NCBI GenBank assembly: GCA_963664085.2 | Contig: CAXXLO010000002.1 | Coordinates: forward strand, 4,216,001-4,280,000 | DNA from: Bin5 sp022821545 | GTDB lineage: Bacteria > Chloroflexota > Anaerolineae > Caldilineales > Caldilineaceae | Length of the DNA stretch: 64,000 bases | Direction of reading: 5' to 3' | Part shown: positions 51,676-61,294 of the stretch, one piece after another | How the letters are laid out: every line of letters begins with the position of its first letter | Position numbering within the stretch: the stretch's first letter is position 1 | Notes under the pieces: model-generated | Databases searched by the model: none | Told to the model about the DNA's origin: nothing | Seen by the model: the letters and a program-made list of their open reading frames with translations, nothing else | Translations under genes and position numbers: made by a program

Positions 51676-52980
51676 TCAGACGAGGTGTGTTCCAATGTCG
51701 GAGCGCCATACAGCGCCTTCAAAATGAATCTGTTCAACAGTCCTGTAGGCGCTATGGACGGCAGTCCTGAACGCATCCCCTGTTGCGGTGACGGAGAGTA
51801 CCCTTCCGCCGTCGGTCAGGACACTCTTTTCGCCATTCCGTTCAGAATGGATGCCGGCGCCTTCTACCCTGGTCCCGGCGTGAAATACGAGAGCGCCGCC
51901 GGAGGCGGTCAATCCCTCGGGAAGGCCCGTAATCGGTTTGCCGGTCGCGTAACTGTCAGGATAGCCTGCAGAGGCCATAACTACGGTCACAGCCGATTCT
52001 GAAGACCAGATGGGCTCATGCTCGGCCAAACTGCCGTTCGCACAGGCCAGCACTAGTTCCACGATGTCGCTCTGAAGCAAGGGTAAGATGGCCTGGGCTT
52101 CAGGATCACCGAAGCGACAGTTGAATTCCAAGACCATGGGACCGCGGTCGGTCAGCATCAACCCTGCGTAAAGGACACCCTGGTAGGGTGCGCCTTCTGA
52201 GGCCATGCCGGCCAAGGTTGGACCAAGGACTTTATGTTGGACGGCGTCGAGGATCTCACTGGTTGCCAGCGGGGACGGCGCAAAAGCTCCCATCCCACCG
52301 GTATTTGGCCCGCGATCTCCGTCAAGCAAGCGCTTGTGATCCTGCGCGGCAGGCGCCAGACGAAGATTTTCGCCATCGCAGAAGGCCAGCACGGACAGTT
52401 CGGGGCCCTGCAATCGCTCTTCCACCAGGACGGTTGTGCCTGCGTCGCCAAAGCGTCGATTCACCATCATGGCACGCAGTTGTTCGACTGCCTCCTCTTG
52501 ACTCGTAGGTAGCAGAACGCCTTTGCCGGCTGCCAGTCCACTGGCTTTGAGGACTGGCAAGTCGTCGAGTCCATGGACGAAGTCCGCCGCGTCTTCAAAT
52601 TCCGAAAACACGCGGGCCCAGCCGGTAGGAATCCCATGCCGGTTCATGAACGCCTTTGAATAGGCCTTGGAGCCTTCAAGCCGGGCGGCGGCTTTGCTCG
52701 GGCCGAAAATGGTCAGTCCTGCGGCGGTGAATTCGTCGACCACTCCGGCTGCTAACGGTAGCTCCGGTCCCACGACAGTCAGTTCTACCTGATTGTCGCA
52801 AGCAAAAAGCCTTAATGCCTGCAAGTCGTCTACGGGGATGGAGACATTCTTGCAGCCGGGAATCCCGGCGGTCCCTCCGTTCCCCGGCGCTGCGTAAATC
52901 CGGTCAACCAATTTAGAGTCCGCCAACTTCCAAGCCAGTGCATGCTCTCTGGCCCCGGAACCAATCAGAAGAATGTTCAT
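51676..52980 (-). CDS. purD: Phosphoribosylamine-glycine ligase
   Basis: The 434-residue ATP-grasp enzyme begins MNILLIGSGAREHALAWKL. It has YAAPGNGGTA (about 29-38), GLAAGKGV and the ATP-grasp metal region LEFNCRFGDPEAQAIL. It joins glycine to phosphoribosylamine in step 2 of purine synthesis. Length is normal. It starts nine bases after the purF stop in the purine operon. No strong ribosome site is visible, so translation may depend on coupling. Confidence 0.96.
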   Translation of the reverse strand: MNILLIGSGAREHALAWKLADSKLVDRIYAAPGNGGTAGIPGCKNVSIPVDDLQALRLFACDNQVELTVVGPELPLAAGVVDEFTAAGLTIFGPSKAAARLEGSKAYSKAFMNRHGIPTGWARVFSEFEDAADFVHGLDDLPVLKASGLAAGKGVLLPTSQEEAVEQLRAMMVNRRFGDAGTTVLVEERLQGPELSVLAFCDGENLRLAPAAQDHKRLLDGDRGPNTGGMGAFAPSPLATSEILDAVQHKVLGPTLAGMASEGAPYQGVLYAGLMLTDRGPMVLEFNCRFGDPEAQAILPLLQSDIVELVLACANGSLAEHEPIWSSESAVTVVMASAGYPDSYATGKPITGLPEGLTASGGALVFHAGTRVEGAGIHSERNGEKSVLTDGGRVLSVTATGDAFRTAVHSAYRTVEQIHFEGAVWRSDIGTHLV

Positions 52981-52989
52981 ACAGTATAG

Positions 52990-54414
52990 TCAGTTGCCCA
53001 GAACGCCCGCGAATCTCTCCTTTTCCTTCAGTTCCAGCTCCATTTCCAGCATTGGTGTCTCGAACGGGTAGTTACCGGTAAAACAGGCGTTGCAGTAGCC
53101 GTCCTGCGCCCGCAGCGTATCCATCATACCTTCAACGCTGAGGTAGTTCAGCGAGTCGACGCCGATATAGTCCTTTATCTCTTCCAGGTTCTTGTGCGCC
53201 GCTATCAGTTCTGACTGGCTGGCCATGTCGACTCCCATGAAGCAGGGGAATCGGATGGGCGGGCAGGCGACTCGCATGTGAACTTCTGCCGAGCCCGCAT
53301 CGCGCAGGAGCTGCACGAGCGGCCCGCTTGTATTTCCACGTACGATTGAGTCGTCTACCAGAACAACCCGCTGGCCCCTCAGATTTTCGGGCAATGGGTT
53401 AAATTTCATTGCCACTCCGACCCTTCGCTGCCGGTCCGTCGGTTGGATGAAAGTACGGCCGATGTAGCGGCTCTTTATCAGCCCTTCACTGTAGTCGATG
53501 CCGCTTTCCTGTGCGAATCCGATGGCGTGGGGCGTGCCGCTGTCCGGAACAGGTACGACAATATCCGCCTCTAACGGCGCCTCGCGGGCAAGTTGGCGCC
53601 CCAGCGCCTGGCGCACGCGGTGGACCAGGCGGCCGCCGAGCATGCTGTCCGGGCGGGCGAAGTAGATCTGCTCAAATGTGCAGAATGCCGTCTTCTCGGC
53701 CGGCACGCCCTGCACGATTTCATATCCGTCCCGGTCAATGCGTACAATTTCGCCCGGTTCGACTTCCCGTACGGTACGGGCACCGATCGTTGCGAAGGCG
53801 CAACTCTCCGACGCAATGGCCAAACCGTTTTCGAATTCTCCCAGCACCAGAGGACGCAGCCCCCAAGGGTCTCTAACGCCATAGATGGCATCGCGAGTGA
53901 GGATAGTGAGCGAGTAGGCGCCCTCGGCGATCGTCATCATCTGGCGAATGCGCTGCAGCCAGGTGCCGCGGGCGCCGGCCAGCAGATGGATAATCAGTTC
54001 GCTGTCAGTCGAGGTTGAAAGCCCAACACCTCTCTCCAGGAGCTCGCGGCGAAGCTTCGGCGCGTTGACCAGATTACCATTGTGGCCAATGGCAAGCGGG
54101 CCGTCGAGCGTCTCCAGGATGTATGGTTGCGTGTTGTTCAGTCGAGGCGACCCGGTGGTGGAATACCGGGTATGTCCAATGCCCAGATGCCCCTGCAAGT
54201 GATGCAGATTATCCTCGTTAAAGACTTGGGAAACCAAACCAAGTCCTTTATGGATATGGGCTGTCTTGCCGTCGCACGTGGCGATACCCGCGGCCTCCTG
54301 ACCTCGATGCTGCAGCGCGTAGATGGCAAAGTATGCCAGTCGAGCGATGTCAATCCCGGGCGCGCTGATGCCAAAGACGCCGCATGCTTCACGGGGCGAA
54401 TCGAACGGAGGCAT
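52990..54414 (-). CDS. purF: Amidophosphoribosyltransferase
   Basis: The 474-residue protein has an N-terminal glutaminase domain whose nucleophile would be Cys11 (EACGVFGI) after removal of a 10-residue propeptide. Next is LQHRGQEAAGIA. The PRPP-binding loop is RVVLVDDSIVRGNTSG (about 340-355). It catalyses the first committed step, making phosphoribosylamine from PRPP and glutamine. The C-terminal cysteines (YCNACFTGNYP) are typical of Fe-S-type PurF proteins, although the full cluster ligand set is not verified. It follows purK by 100 bases. Confidence 0.96.
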   Translation of the reverse strand: MPPFDSPREACGVFGISAPGIDIARLAYFAIYALQHRGQEAAGIATCDGKTAHIHKGLGLVSQVFNEDNLHHLQGHLGIGHTRYSTTGSPRLNNTQPYILETLDGPLAIGHNGNLVNAPKLRRELLERGVGLSTSTDSELIIHLLAGARGTWLQRIRQMMTIAEGAYSLTILTRDAIYGVRDPWGLRPLVLGEFENGLAIASESCAFATIGARTVREVEPGEIVRIDRDGYEIVQGVPAEKTAFCTFEQIYFARPDSMLGGRLVHRVRQALGRQLAREAPLEADIVVPVPDSGTPHAIGFAQESGIDYSEGLIKSRYIGRTFIQPTDRQRRVGVAMKFNPLPENLRGQRVVLVDDSIVRGNTSGPLVQLLRDAGSAEVHMRVACPPIRFPCFMGVDMASQSELIAAHKNLEEIKDYIGVDSLNYLSVEGMMDTLRAQDGYCNACFTGNYPFETPMLEMELELKEKERFAGVLGN

Positions 54415-54514
54415 AGTTGCAGCTCCTTGTCTAACAGTGGGCGCTCAGTCCGGAAGAACGCACACTCCGAATCTGTTTGGGGCGGGCCATCAGTCCTGTC
54501 GCCGGGTTCCCGAC

Positions 54515-55714
54515 TCAATGACGGCGCAATGCAGCGCGCGCCGCAAGACCCGTTTCCAGGGCCGCATCCGTAGAATCAGCCGTCACTGTAAGGTGCCCCA
54601 TCTTGCGACCGGGCCGCGCTTCATGTTTTCCGTACAGGTGCAACTTCGCATCACGAACAGTCAGCAGCGCTTGCCAATCAGGTTCACCATAGTGCCAGAG
54701 ATCACCGAGGAGATTCAACATGACAGACGGTCGCAGCACCTCGGTCGACCCGGGCCCATGCCCGGAAACGGTCCTCAACTGCTGCTCAAACTGGCTTGTC
54801 ACGGCGCCTTCGATCGTCCAGTGGCCGGAGTTATGGGGCCGGGGCGCAATTTCATTGATCAAGAGACGGCCGGTCGCGGCCGGGCCTGAAGACTGCGCAT
54901 CTCTGTCGATTCGGGACTTCGGCAGGAGAAAGAATTCGATGCAGAGAACGCCTACCAGCTCGAGATGTTCGCACAATCGGCGAGCCAACCTTTCCGCTTC
55001 AGCAGCAACGGCCGGTTCAACCTCCGCCGGCGCGATAGTGATATCCAGAATGTGGTTGACATGGCGGTTCTCTACCAGAGGATAGGCTGCAAAGTCACCA
55101 TGCACGCCCCGTGCCGCCACCATCGACAGTTCTCGCTCAAAGTCTACGTGAGCCTCAAGCACGCATGATTGGCCTCCTAACAACTGCCACGCGGCACTCG
55201 GTCTCACACCGGGTTCTATGCGGGTTTGTCCTTTACCATCATAACCGAATGCAGCTGTTTTGAGAATGGCGGGATAACCGATCTCTTGAAGGGCCTCTTC
55301 CATGTCCGCTACACTCTCTACGAAGAGAAACGGAGTGACGGGCAGTCCTGCCCGGCGAAGCATGGACTTTTCGCGCCGGCGGTTTTGGGCAGCGTGAAGA
55401 ATAGCACCGGATGGGCGTACCGGTACCCCGTCTTCTGCAGCGATCTCCGCCACAAGGGACGGGACGTTTTCAAACTCGAACGTTAGGGCATCTACGCCTT
55501 TGGAAAACGCGCGAACCGCTTCGCAGTCATCGTAGGCGGCGGCGAATTCCAGGTCGGCAATCTGGCCGGTGGGGCTCTCGCTTTCCGGCGAATATGTATG
55601 AATACGATAGCCCATTCTGCGGGCCTCCATCGCCAGCATTCGTCCCAGCTGCCCACTGCCAAAGACGCCAATCGTGGAGCCGGGGGGCAGTGGAGACCGA
55701 GGGGCTTGGGCCAC
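54515..55714 (-). CDS. purK: N5-carboxyaminoimidazole ribonucleotide synthase
   Basis: The 399-residue ATP-grasp enzyme has IGVFGSGQLGRMLAMEARRMG near its start, then FEFENVP, ILKTAAFGYDGKGQ and NEIAPRPHNSGHWTIE. It carboxylates AIR using ATP and bicarbonate; PurE then rearranges the product. The start is GTG at 55714 with AAGGAG seven bases before it, four bases after the purE stop. A longer in-frame reading to 55906 overlaps purE and is not protein-like. Confidence 0.95.
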   Translation of the reverse strand: MAQAPRSPLPPGSTIGVFGSGQLGRMLAMEARRMGYRIHTYSPESESPTGQIADLEFAAAYDDCEAVRAFSKGVDALTFEFENVPSLVAEIAAEDGVPVRPSGAILHAAQNRRREKSMLRRAGLPVTPFLFVESVADMEEALQEIGYPAILKTAAFGYDGKGQTRIEPGVRPSAAWQLLGGQSCVLEAHVDFERELSMVAARGVHGDFAAYPLVENRHVNHILDITIAPAEVEPAVAAEAERLARRLCEHLELVGVLCIEFFLLPKSRIDRDAQSSGPAATGRLLINEIAPRPHNSGHWTIEGAVTSQFEQQLRTVSGHGPGSTEVLRPSVMLNLLGDLWHYGEPDWQALLTVRDAKLHLYGKHEARPGRKMGHLTVTADSTDAALETGLAARAALRRH

Positions 55715-55718
55715 CGCG

Positions 55719-56234
55719 CTACTCCTTCTCTCCGAGACGTGTTCCCAGCACCTGCTTGGCCCGCGACTCTCGATATTCCTGGAGTTGCCGTCGCAAATCA
55801 GGCCGGGCGGCGCCGAGAATCGAAATGGCAAGCAGAGCCGCGTTGACGGCGCCCGCTTTTCCAATGGCCATGGTAGCCACCGGGACGCCGGCAGGCATCT
55901 GCACAATGGAAAGAAGCGAGTCCATCCCGTTCAGGGCCTGGCTTTGCACAGGCACGCCAATGACCGGCAAAAGGGTATGGCCGGCCACCATGCCCGGCAG
56001 GTGGGCCGCTCCGCCGGCGCCAGCGATAATCACCTCCAGGCCTCGCGCGGCTGCGCTGCCGGCGTATTCGCTCATCCAATCGGGCGTACGGTGCGCCGAT
56101 ACAACCCTGCACTCATGGGGCAGGCCGAACTCGGCCAATGTCTCGGAAGCAAACTTCATACACCGTTCCCAGTCGGAATCGCTGCCCATGATTACGCCCA
56201 CAAGGGGCGCGTTTTCCGAGGAATTCACTGCCAT
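55719..56234 (-). CDS. purE: N5-carboxyaminoimidazole ribonucleotide mutase
   Basis: The 171-residue protein shows the class I PurE signatures VGVIMGSDSDWE (about 12-23), VVSAHRTPDWMSEYA and AGAGGAAHLPGMVAGHT, as well as IGVPVQS. It moves the carboxyl group to give CAIR. Residues beyond about 155 are a charged tail. Four bases separate it from purK. Confidence 0.96.
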   Translation of the reverse strand: MAVNSSENAPLVGVIMGSDSDWERCMKFASETLAEFGLPHECRVVSAHRTPDWMSEYAGSAAARGLEVIIAGAGGAAHLPGMVAGHTLLPVIGVPVQSQALNGMDSLLSIVQMPAGVPVATMAIGKAGAVNAALLAISILGAARPDLRRQLQEYRESRAKQVLGTRLGEKE

Positions 56235-56257
56235 TTGTTCCAGTTACCCATGCAGCC

Positions 56258-57247
56258 TCAATGCCGTCCGAAGCGCGTAAGGAGACTGCTTGCCACCCTG
56301 TCGGCCACCGGCGTGCCGCCCGCTACAAATGGGCGTCCCGTCAAATGCTCGTAACAGCCAGTGTAGCGCAGGCTTGCTTGCGCCGCCAGATCGACAGTCA
56401 GGGGCGGCGGTGGTCCGTCACCAATGTAGCCCTGCTCCGCGTAGGCCAATCGTACGAACTCCTTGTCATAGTTCTCAGGTTCCACGGGCCTCAAGCCTTT
56501 GCCTTCTTCTTGCGCGCTGCAGTCGAGGACCTCTCTATAGCTCGATTCCGTCCAAAATCTACTGGAATCGGGCGTATGGATCTCGTCGATCAGAAGGAGA
56601 TCGCCATCTTCGGCCAGGCCGAACTCGTACTTGGTGTCCACCAGGAGAAGCCCTCCTCGCGCGGCTTTCTCCTGCCCGCGGACGAACAGGGCCAGCGCAG
56701 TTTCACAGATACGTTCCCATAGACCCGCTTCAACCAACCCCTTTTCCACGATTTCCCTGCTCGTGATCAGTTCGTCGTGTCCTCCCTTCTCGGCCTTCGT
56801 TGTGGGCGTGATCACCGGCTGAGGAAGCCGTTCATTCTTGCTCATGCCTTCCGGGAATTCCATGCCATAGATGAACCGCTCACCCTGGCTGTATCGGTAC
56901 CAGAGACTGGTCTTTGTAACCCCTGAAATGTATCCGCGTACAACCACCTCAACCGGAAGAGGACGACACTTCCTGCCAATCGTCACATTCGGGTCGGGCG
57001 ACTCGAGAAAGTGATTGGCAACGATATCGCGCGTCTCTTCGAACCAGAATTGGGCAAGTTGATTGAGTACCTGTCCCTTGAATGGGACCAGACCCAGAAT
57101 GTGATCAAAGGCCGAGAGGCGGTCGGTTGTAATGAGGATGAGCTGATCGTCTCGCTCGTAAATGTCGCGTACTTTGCCGCTGCGTTTGGGACCAAAAAAA
57201 CCCAGGTCAACTCCGGGGAATGTCTGGCCTGAAAAACCGGCGTCCAT
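56258..57247 (-). CDS. purC: Phosphoribosylaminoimidazole-succinocarboxamide synthase
   Basis: The 329-residue SAICAR synthase has GKVRDIYERDDQLILITTDRLSAFD (two conserved runs, about 24-48), VEVVVRGYISG and LVDTKYEFG, and DEIHTPDSSRFW near the C-terminus. Its length is of the longer, ADE1-like form. The start at 57247 has AAGGAG upstream; the in-frame extension to 57319 overlaps purQ. It lies 49 bases after purQ and 23 before purE. Confidence 0.96.
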   Translation of the reverse strand: MDAGFSGQTFPGVDLGFFGPKRSGKVRDIYERDDQLILITTDRLSAFDHILGLVPFKGQVLNQLAQFWFEETRDIVANHFLESPDPNVTIGRKCRPLPVEVVVRGYISGVTKTSLWYRYSQGERFIYGMEFPEGMSKNERLPQPVITPTTKAEKGGHDELITSREIVEKGLVEAGLWERICETALALFVRGQEKAARGGLLLVDTKYEFGLAEDGDLLLIDEIHTPDSSRFWTESSYREVLDCSAQEEGKGLRPVEPENYDKEFVRLAYAEQGYIGDGPPPPLTVDLAAQASLRYTGCYEHLTGRPFVAGGTPVADRVASSLLTRFGRH

Positions 57248-57296
57248 GTTGTCCTTCTCCTTAATTGGAAAGGCTTGGAGCCTTGCGAAGTGCGCG

Positions 57297-58103
57297 CTAT
57301 CTGCGGGCGGCGCTTTCAATCATGGCTCGAAACAGGGAAAGTCCGAGCCCTTTACCATCTCCGAGAGGATTCTGGATAGGGTCAACGTGGTCCTCCGGAT
57401 GGGGCATCAGACCGATTACATTTCCGGCCCGATTACAGATACCGGCAATGTCGGCAACAGATCCATTAGGATTGATCGGATAGCGCCCATTGGCACGCGT
57501 TCCGTCGGTGTCGACGTAACGAAAAGCCACCAGCCCGTCCTCTTCCAGGCGCTCAAGCGCTTCATCATCCGACACTTGAAAATTGCCCTCCCCATGGGCA
57601 ACCGGGCAAAAGACCGGCTCTCTTATCTGTGCCAGGCATCCGGCACGCGCTCCATTCTCCACCGCCAGATGAACCCACCGGCATTCAAAGCGATCGCGGG
57701 CGTTGTGGGTCAAGGTTACGTCTCGCCGCGCGACCGCCTGCCGTCCTTCAGACCGGCGTCCGCATTCGTCAGCGGCGCCTGGCAATAGGCCCGCCTTGAC
57801 CAGGGTCTGAAAGCCGTTGCAGATGCCTAAGACCGGCTTACCCGTCTCGATAAATTCAGTAAACTCTTCATGAAAGTAGACATGCAGATCCAGGGCTTGG
57901 CGTACGCCTGCACCGAGGGCATCGCCGTAGGAGAATCCGCCCGGCAGAACCAGCATGCCAAAATCTGAGAAACGCGAAGTTCCTTCCCGCAGCTGATTGA
58001 TATGCACAATGTGGGGCGAAGCGCCTGCAAGTTCGCAGGCTCGCGCTGCCTCGGCGTCACGGTTTGTGCCCGCGGCGTGCAGGATCAGGACGGGCAGTTT
58101 CAT
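57297..58103 (-). CDS. purQ: Phosphoribosylformylglycinamidine synthase, glutaminase subunit
   Basis: The 268-residue class I glutamine amidotransferase has the nucleophile cysteine in VLGICNGFQTL (about 90-100) and FSYGDALGAG. The histidine/glutamate pair follows as MPHPEDH. HGEGNFQ is the substrate-side segment. It passes ammonia to PurL. It is somewhat longer than the usual 220-230 residues, close to the form found with PurSL partners. The start at 58103 is chosen over a TTG at 58124. It is 52 bases after the purL stop. Confidence 0.95.
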   Translation of the reverse strand: MKLPVLILHAAGTNRDAEAARACELAGASPHIVHINQLREGTSRFSDFGMLVLPGGFSYGDALGAGVRQALDLHVYFHEEFTEFIETGKPVLGICNGFQTLVKAGLLPGAADECGRRSEGRQAVARRDVTLTHNARDRFECRWVHLAVENGARAGCLAQIREPVFCPVAHGEGNFQVSDDEALERLEEDGLVAFRYVDTDGTRANGRYPINPNGSVADIAGICNRAGNVIGLMPHPEDHVDPIQNPLGDGKGLGLSLFRAMIESAARR

Positions 58104-58155
58104 TGCATTCCCGCTGAGGCGCAATTGCGACAGTTAGGCATAAGACGCAAAGTTC

Positions 58156-61080
58156 TCAATCAGCTTCAGCCTCTTTCCAGGCTGAAAGAATTTCCTCAAT
58201 CGAAATGTTGAAGACGGGCTCCCCGTTTCGGGCCCAGGCCAACCGATTGGCCTCCGTGACCTCTCCGATAAGCGCAACTGGCACATCAGAAAGGATCTCC
58301 TCCAGGGCGGCCCTGTCAGTGGGGGCCACCTCGAGCAAGAGACGACCGTTGGTTTCACTGAAAAGTGGGACATAGGGATGGGAAAAACCGCACCCAATTG
58401 CGGCCGAAATGTCCACAGACGCGCCCAGGCGGCCGCCAAGACACATTTCTGCCAATGCCACCGCCAGCCCGCCTTCGCTCAAATCGTGGCAGCTTTGGAC
58501 CAGACCAGCTTGCATTGCTGTGTGAACGGCCCGATAGCGTTGCAAAGGCTCCTCGGGTAAGGAAGGAGGGTCACCGCCATTCCAGGCTAACAACTGGCCA
58601 AGGAGAGATCCTCCCAGTTCTTCGCGCGTTTCCCCCAACATGAAAATGCAGTTCCCCGGTTGCTTAAAGTGGGACGTGCATGTGCGGCGCATGTCTGGCA
58701 CTATGCCGATGGCCGAAATGAGGAGTGTCCCCGGGATAGGCCGGCCTTCGAACTCATTGTAAAGACTGTCCTTTCCGGAAATGAAGGGGGCATTATACTT
58801 GACGGCGGCGTCGTAGCATCCCTGGCAGGCACGCACCAGGGCGCCAAGTCGATCCGGAAAAGTGGGGTTGCCCCAGCAGAAGTTGTCCAGCAGCGCGATT
58901 CGGTCCGGGTCCGCGCCGACAGAAACGGCGTTGCGAAATGCTTCGTCGACTGCGCTGACTGCCATTGCGTAGCAGTCACGTTTTCCCAGAAGAGGGTTTA
59001 TTCCCGCGCTGAGAGCGAACGCGCGTCCGTGGCCCCAAGTGCCGAGTGGTTTCAGCACTGCGGCATCTGCAGGTCCGTCCATGTGTGGGCCGACAAAAGG
59101 TCGAACCAATGTACCTCCGCGAACTTCATGGTCGTACGTTCGAACGATTCGTTCTTTGCTGGCAACAGTTGGATGGCTAAGCATCCGGACGAGGAGTTCC
59201 TTTTCCTTCAACACCGGGCGGGCGCGCGCCAGGACTGTCTGCAGCGAGGACTGGTCCGGGGTAGGCTCCCTGTATAGGGCGGTCCGGCTCGGGATGGGAA
59301 GGCCGTCATGCAAGAATGACATTGGTAGCTCGGCTACGGCGCGGCCGCCGTAGCGCACGCGCAGCCAGCCGTCACCGCTGAAGTGGCCCAGATCGCGCAT
59401 CTCGACATCCCAGAGGTCTGCCAGTGCCCGGAGACGCGAGAGGTTGCCGGGCCGTACTGCCAGAACCATTCTCTCCTGGGCTTCGGAAAGCCAGATTTCC
59501 CAAGGCGTCAAGCCGGGATACTTGAGAGGAACATCCTGCAACTCGACGTCGGCGCCCAGCTTTTCGCCCATCTCCCCGACTGCCGAAGAAAGGCCGCCGG
59601 CGCCGCAGTCGGTGATGGCATTGTACAGGCGCTGGTCTCGGGCCGCTTCGACCAACTCAATCAGACCCTTCTCCGTAATGGGATCGCCGATCTGCACGGC
59701 GCTGCCGGACTCCGAATGCGTGTCCTGGGTCAGTTCAGCCGAAGAAAACGTTGCCCCATGAATGCCGTCGCGACCGGTGCGCCCTCCCAAAACAACGATG
59801 CGATCTCCTTGGCGGGGTTCCGTGGAATGGGATCCCTTAGGCAGCAGCCCCACCGCGCCGCAGAAGACCAAAGGATTGCCCAGATACCCTTCGTCGTATA
59901 TGACAGCGCCATTCACGGTCGGCAGGCCCAGCTTGTTTCCGTAGTCACCGATGCCTGCGACGACCCCTTCCTCGACGCGGGCGGGGTGAAGAGTGCCAGC
60001 AGGGAGCTCTTCCGGGGGCACGTTCTGAGGGCCGAAGCAGAGGACGTCCGTGCAGGCGATTGGCCGGGCGGAAACGGCGATAATGTCGCGCACGACGCCG
60101 CCAATGCCGGTGTTGGCCCCACCGAACGGTTCGAGAGCAGAGGGGTGGTTGTGCGTCTCAACTTTGAACGCAAGATCGAACTGATCGTCAAACTCGATGA
60201 TGCCGGCGTCGTCGACAAAGGCGGAACGCACCCAGGGGCGGTTGACACGCTCGGTAGCGGCCTGAATGCAGGTTCGCAGCAGCCCCTGGATTTCTTCAAC
60301 AGAGAGGGCCTGCCCGCCGTCTGACCGCAGAGTGAATGCTATGTTTGACTTGAAAGTCTTGTGGACGCAGTGCTCGCTCCAGGTTTGGGCCAGTGTTTCC
60401 AGTTCGACATCGGTGGGCGCCCGCCCGATCTCATCGTAGAAGCTCTGGATCTCCTTCATCTCTTCGGCGTCAAGCGAGAGCAGCCGCTCCCGACTGCAAG
60501 CAAGCAACTCCTCCTCGTTAAGCCCTGTCAGAGAGACCGGTTCCACATAGTCGCGGGCATCGCTGCTGTGGCCAAAAAGGGGTTCGATTGCGTCGAGGCT
60601 GTAGCGCTCAATCGTGTCGTTGCACAGCAGATCTCGGGCAAGCCGGTGCAGGTCCGTCCGGGAAAGGTCCCCTTTTAGGCGAAATTGCGCGGCGGTCGCT
60701 GCCTCTAAATCGTGGATACCCAGTTCAGCGGCGCCGCGTTCCAGAACACGTGCGGCCACATCGGTTACGCCGGGGCGAAGGGCGACCTCGATGACATGCT
60801 CGTCTGAAGCGTTTGAGGGTTGAGTTTGACTGTCGTCCGGGCAGGGGCGCGGCTGGGATATAACCCGGGCCGATTCGGTTACCGGATCGACCAGGAGTAA
60901 GTCACACAGCCTTTTGATCTGGTCCGAGCTTGGGGCTCTTGCGGCGTGGTACGCAATGAAGTAGATCTGTGTCCTGTTGCAGGACCGGAGGGAGCTGATG
61001 CCTAATCTGTGCGCGGCGGCAGCGATCCTGGGATCGCCTTCTTCGCTGTGTTTGGTGACTTCGATGCGGATCTTGTTCAC
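58156..61080 (-). CDS. purL: Phosphoribosylformylglycinamidine synthase with fused PurS-like N-terminus
   Basis: The 974-residue protein combines two PurS-like segments with a PurL core. The first is about residues 1-75 (VNKIRIEVTKHS); the second is about 95-165 (EVALRPGVTDVAARVLERGA, then LSRTDLHRLARDLL). The core carries LAQTWSEHCVHKTFKS, KVETHNHPSALEPFGGANTG, DCGAGGLSSAVGEMG and CHDLSEGGLAVALAEM. It makes FGAM from FGAR, ATP and ammonia from PurQ. The start is GTG at 61080, with AGAGG six bases upstream. It is the first protein gene of the purine operon. Confidence 0.94.
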   Translation of the reverse strand: MNKIRIEVTKHSEEGDPRIAAAAHRLGISSLRSCNRTQIYFIAYHAARAPSSDQIKRLCDLLLVDPVTESARVISQPRPCPDDSQTQPSNASDEHVIEVALRPGVTDVAARVLERGAAELGIHDLEAATAAQFRLKGDLSRTDLHRLARDLLCNDTIERYSLDAIEPLFGHSSDARDYVEPVSLTGLNEEELLACSRERLLSLDAEEMKEIQSFYDEIGRAPTDVELETLAQTWSEHCVHKTFKSNIAFTLRSDGGQALSVEEIQGLLRTCIQAATERVNRPWVRSAFVDDAGIIEFDDQFDLAFKVETHNHPSALEPFGGANTGIGGVVRDIIAVSARPIACTDVLCFGPQNVPPEELPAGTLHPARVEEGVVAGIGDYGNKLGLPTVNGAVIYDEGYLGNPLVFCGAVGLLPKGSHSTEPRQGDRIVVLGGRTGRDGIHGATFSSAELTQDTHSESGSAVQIGDPITEKGLIELVEAARDQRLYNAITDCGAGGLSSAVGEMGEKLGADVELQDVPLKYPGLTPWEIWLSEAQERMVLAVRPGNLSRLRALADLWDVEMRDLGHFSGDGWLRVRYGGRAVAELPMSFLHDGLPIPSRTALYREPTPDQSSLQTVLARARPVLKEKELLVRMLSHPTVASKERIVRTYDHEVRGGTLVRPFVGPHMDGPADAAVLKPLGTWGHGRAFALSAGINPLLGKRDCYAMAVSAVDEAFRNAVSVGADPDRIALLDNFCWGNPTFPDRLGALVRACQGCYDAAVKYNAPFISGKDSLYNEFEGRPIPGTLLISAIGIVPDMRRTCTSHFKQPGNCIFMLGETREELGGSLLGQLLAWNGGDPPSLPEEPLQRYRAVHTAMQAGLVQSCHDLSEGGLAVALAEMCLGGRLGASVDISAAIGCGFSHPYVPLFSETNGRLLLEVAPTDRAALEEILSDVPVALIGEVTEANRLAWARNGEPVFNISIEEILSAWKEAEAD

Positions 61081-61095
61081 AGCGGGCCTCTGCAC

Positions 61096-61148
61096 AAAAA
61101 AGCCCCGATGTCATGCTGTGGAAAACCACCTTATGACAATGGGCTTTT
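61096..61148 (-). terminator. Strong intrinsic terminator / attenuator between tRNA-Glu and purL
   Basis: On the minus strand AAAAGCCC (61141-61148) pairs with GGGCTTTT. Inside are the matching TGTCAT/ATGACA and GTGG/CCAC arms around a TTTT loop. The right arm runs into six T residues (61096-61101). The T-run ends only four bases before the purL ribosome-binding site (61087-61091). Confidence 0.8.
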
Positions 61149-61197
61149 CTGAAAACGCAGGTGCGGAATGGGCCTTTCCGGTCGGACGGCCCTGCTG

Positions 61198-61270
61198 TAC
61201 CCCCAAGGGGATTCGAACCCCTGTTGCAGGCTTGAAAGGCCTGAGTCCTGGTCCTCTAGACGATGGGGGC
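61198..61270 (-). tRNA. tRNA-Glu (anticodon TTC)
   Basis: The 73-base gene folds completely. The acceptor is GCCCCCA / TGGGGGT with one G-T pair and discriminator A. The anticodon stem CAGGC/GCCTG carries the loop CTTTCAA, giving anticodon TTC, and the T arm has AGGGG TTCGAAT CCCCT. No CCA is encoded. It lies on the same strand as the purine operon, 103 bases before the purL terminator ends. Confidence 0.96.
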
Positions 61271-61294
61271 GCGCTGCTTTCCGGCGCACAAATC

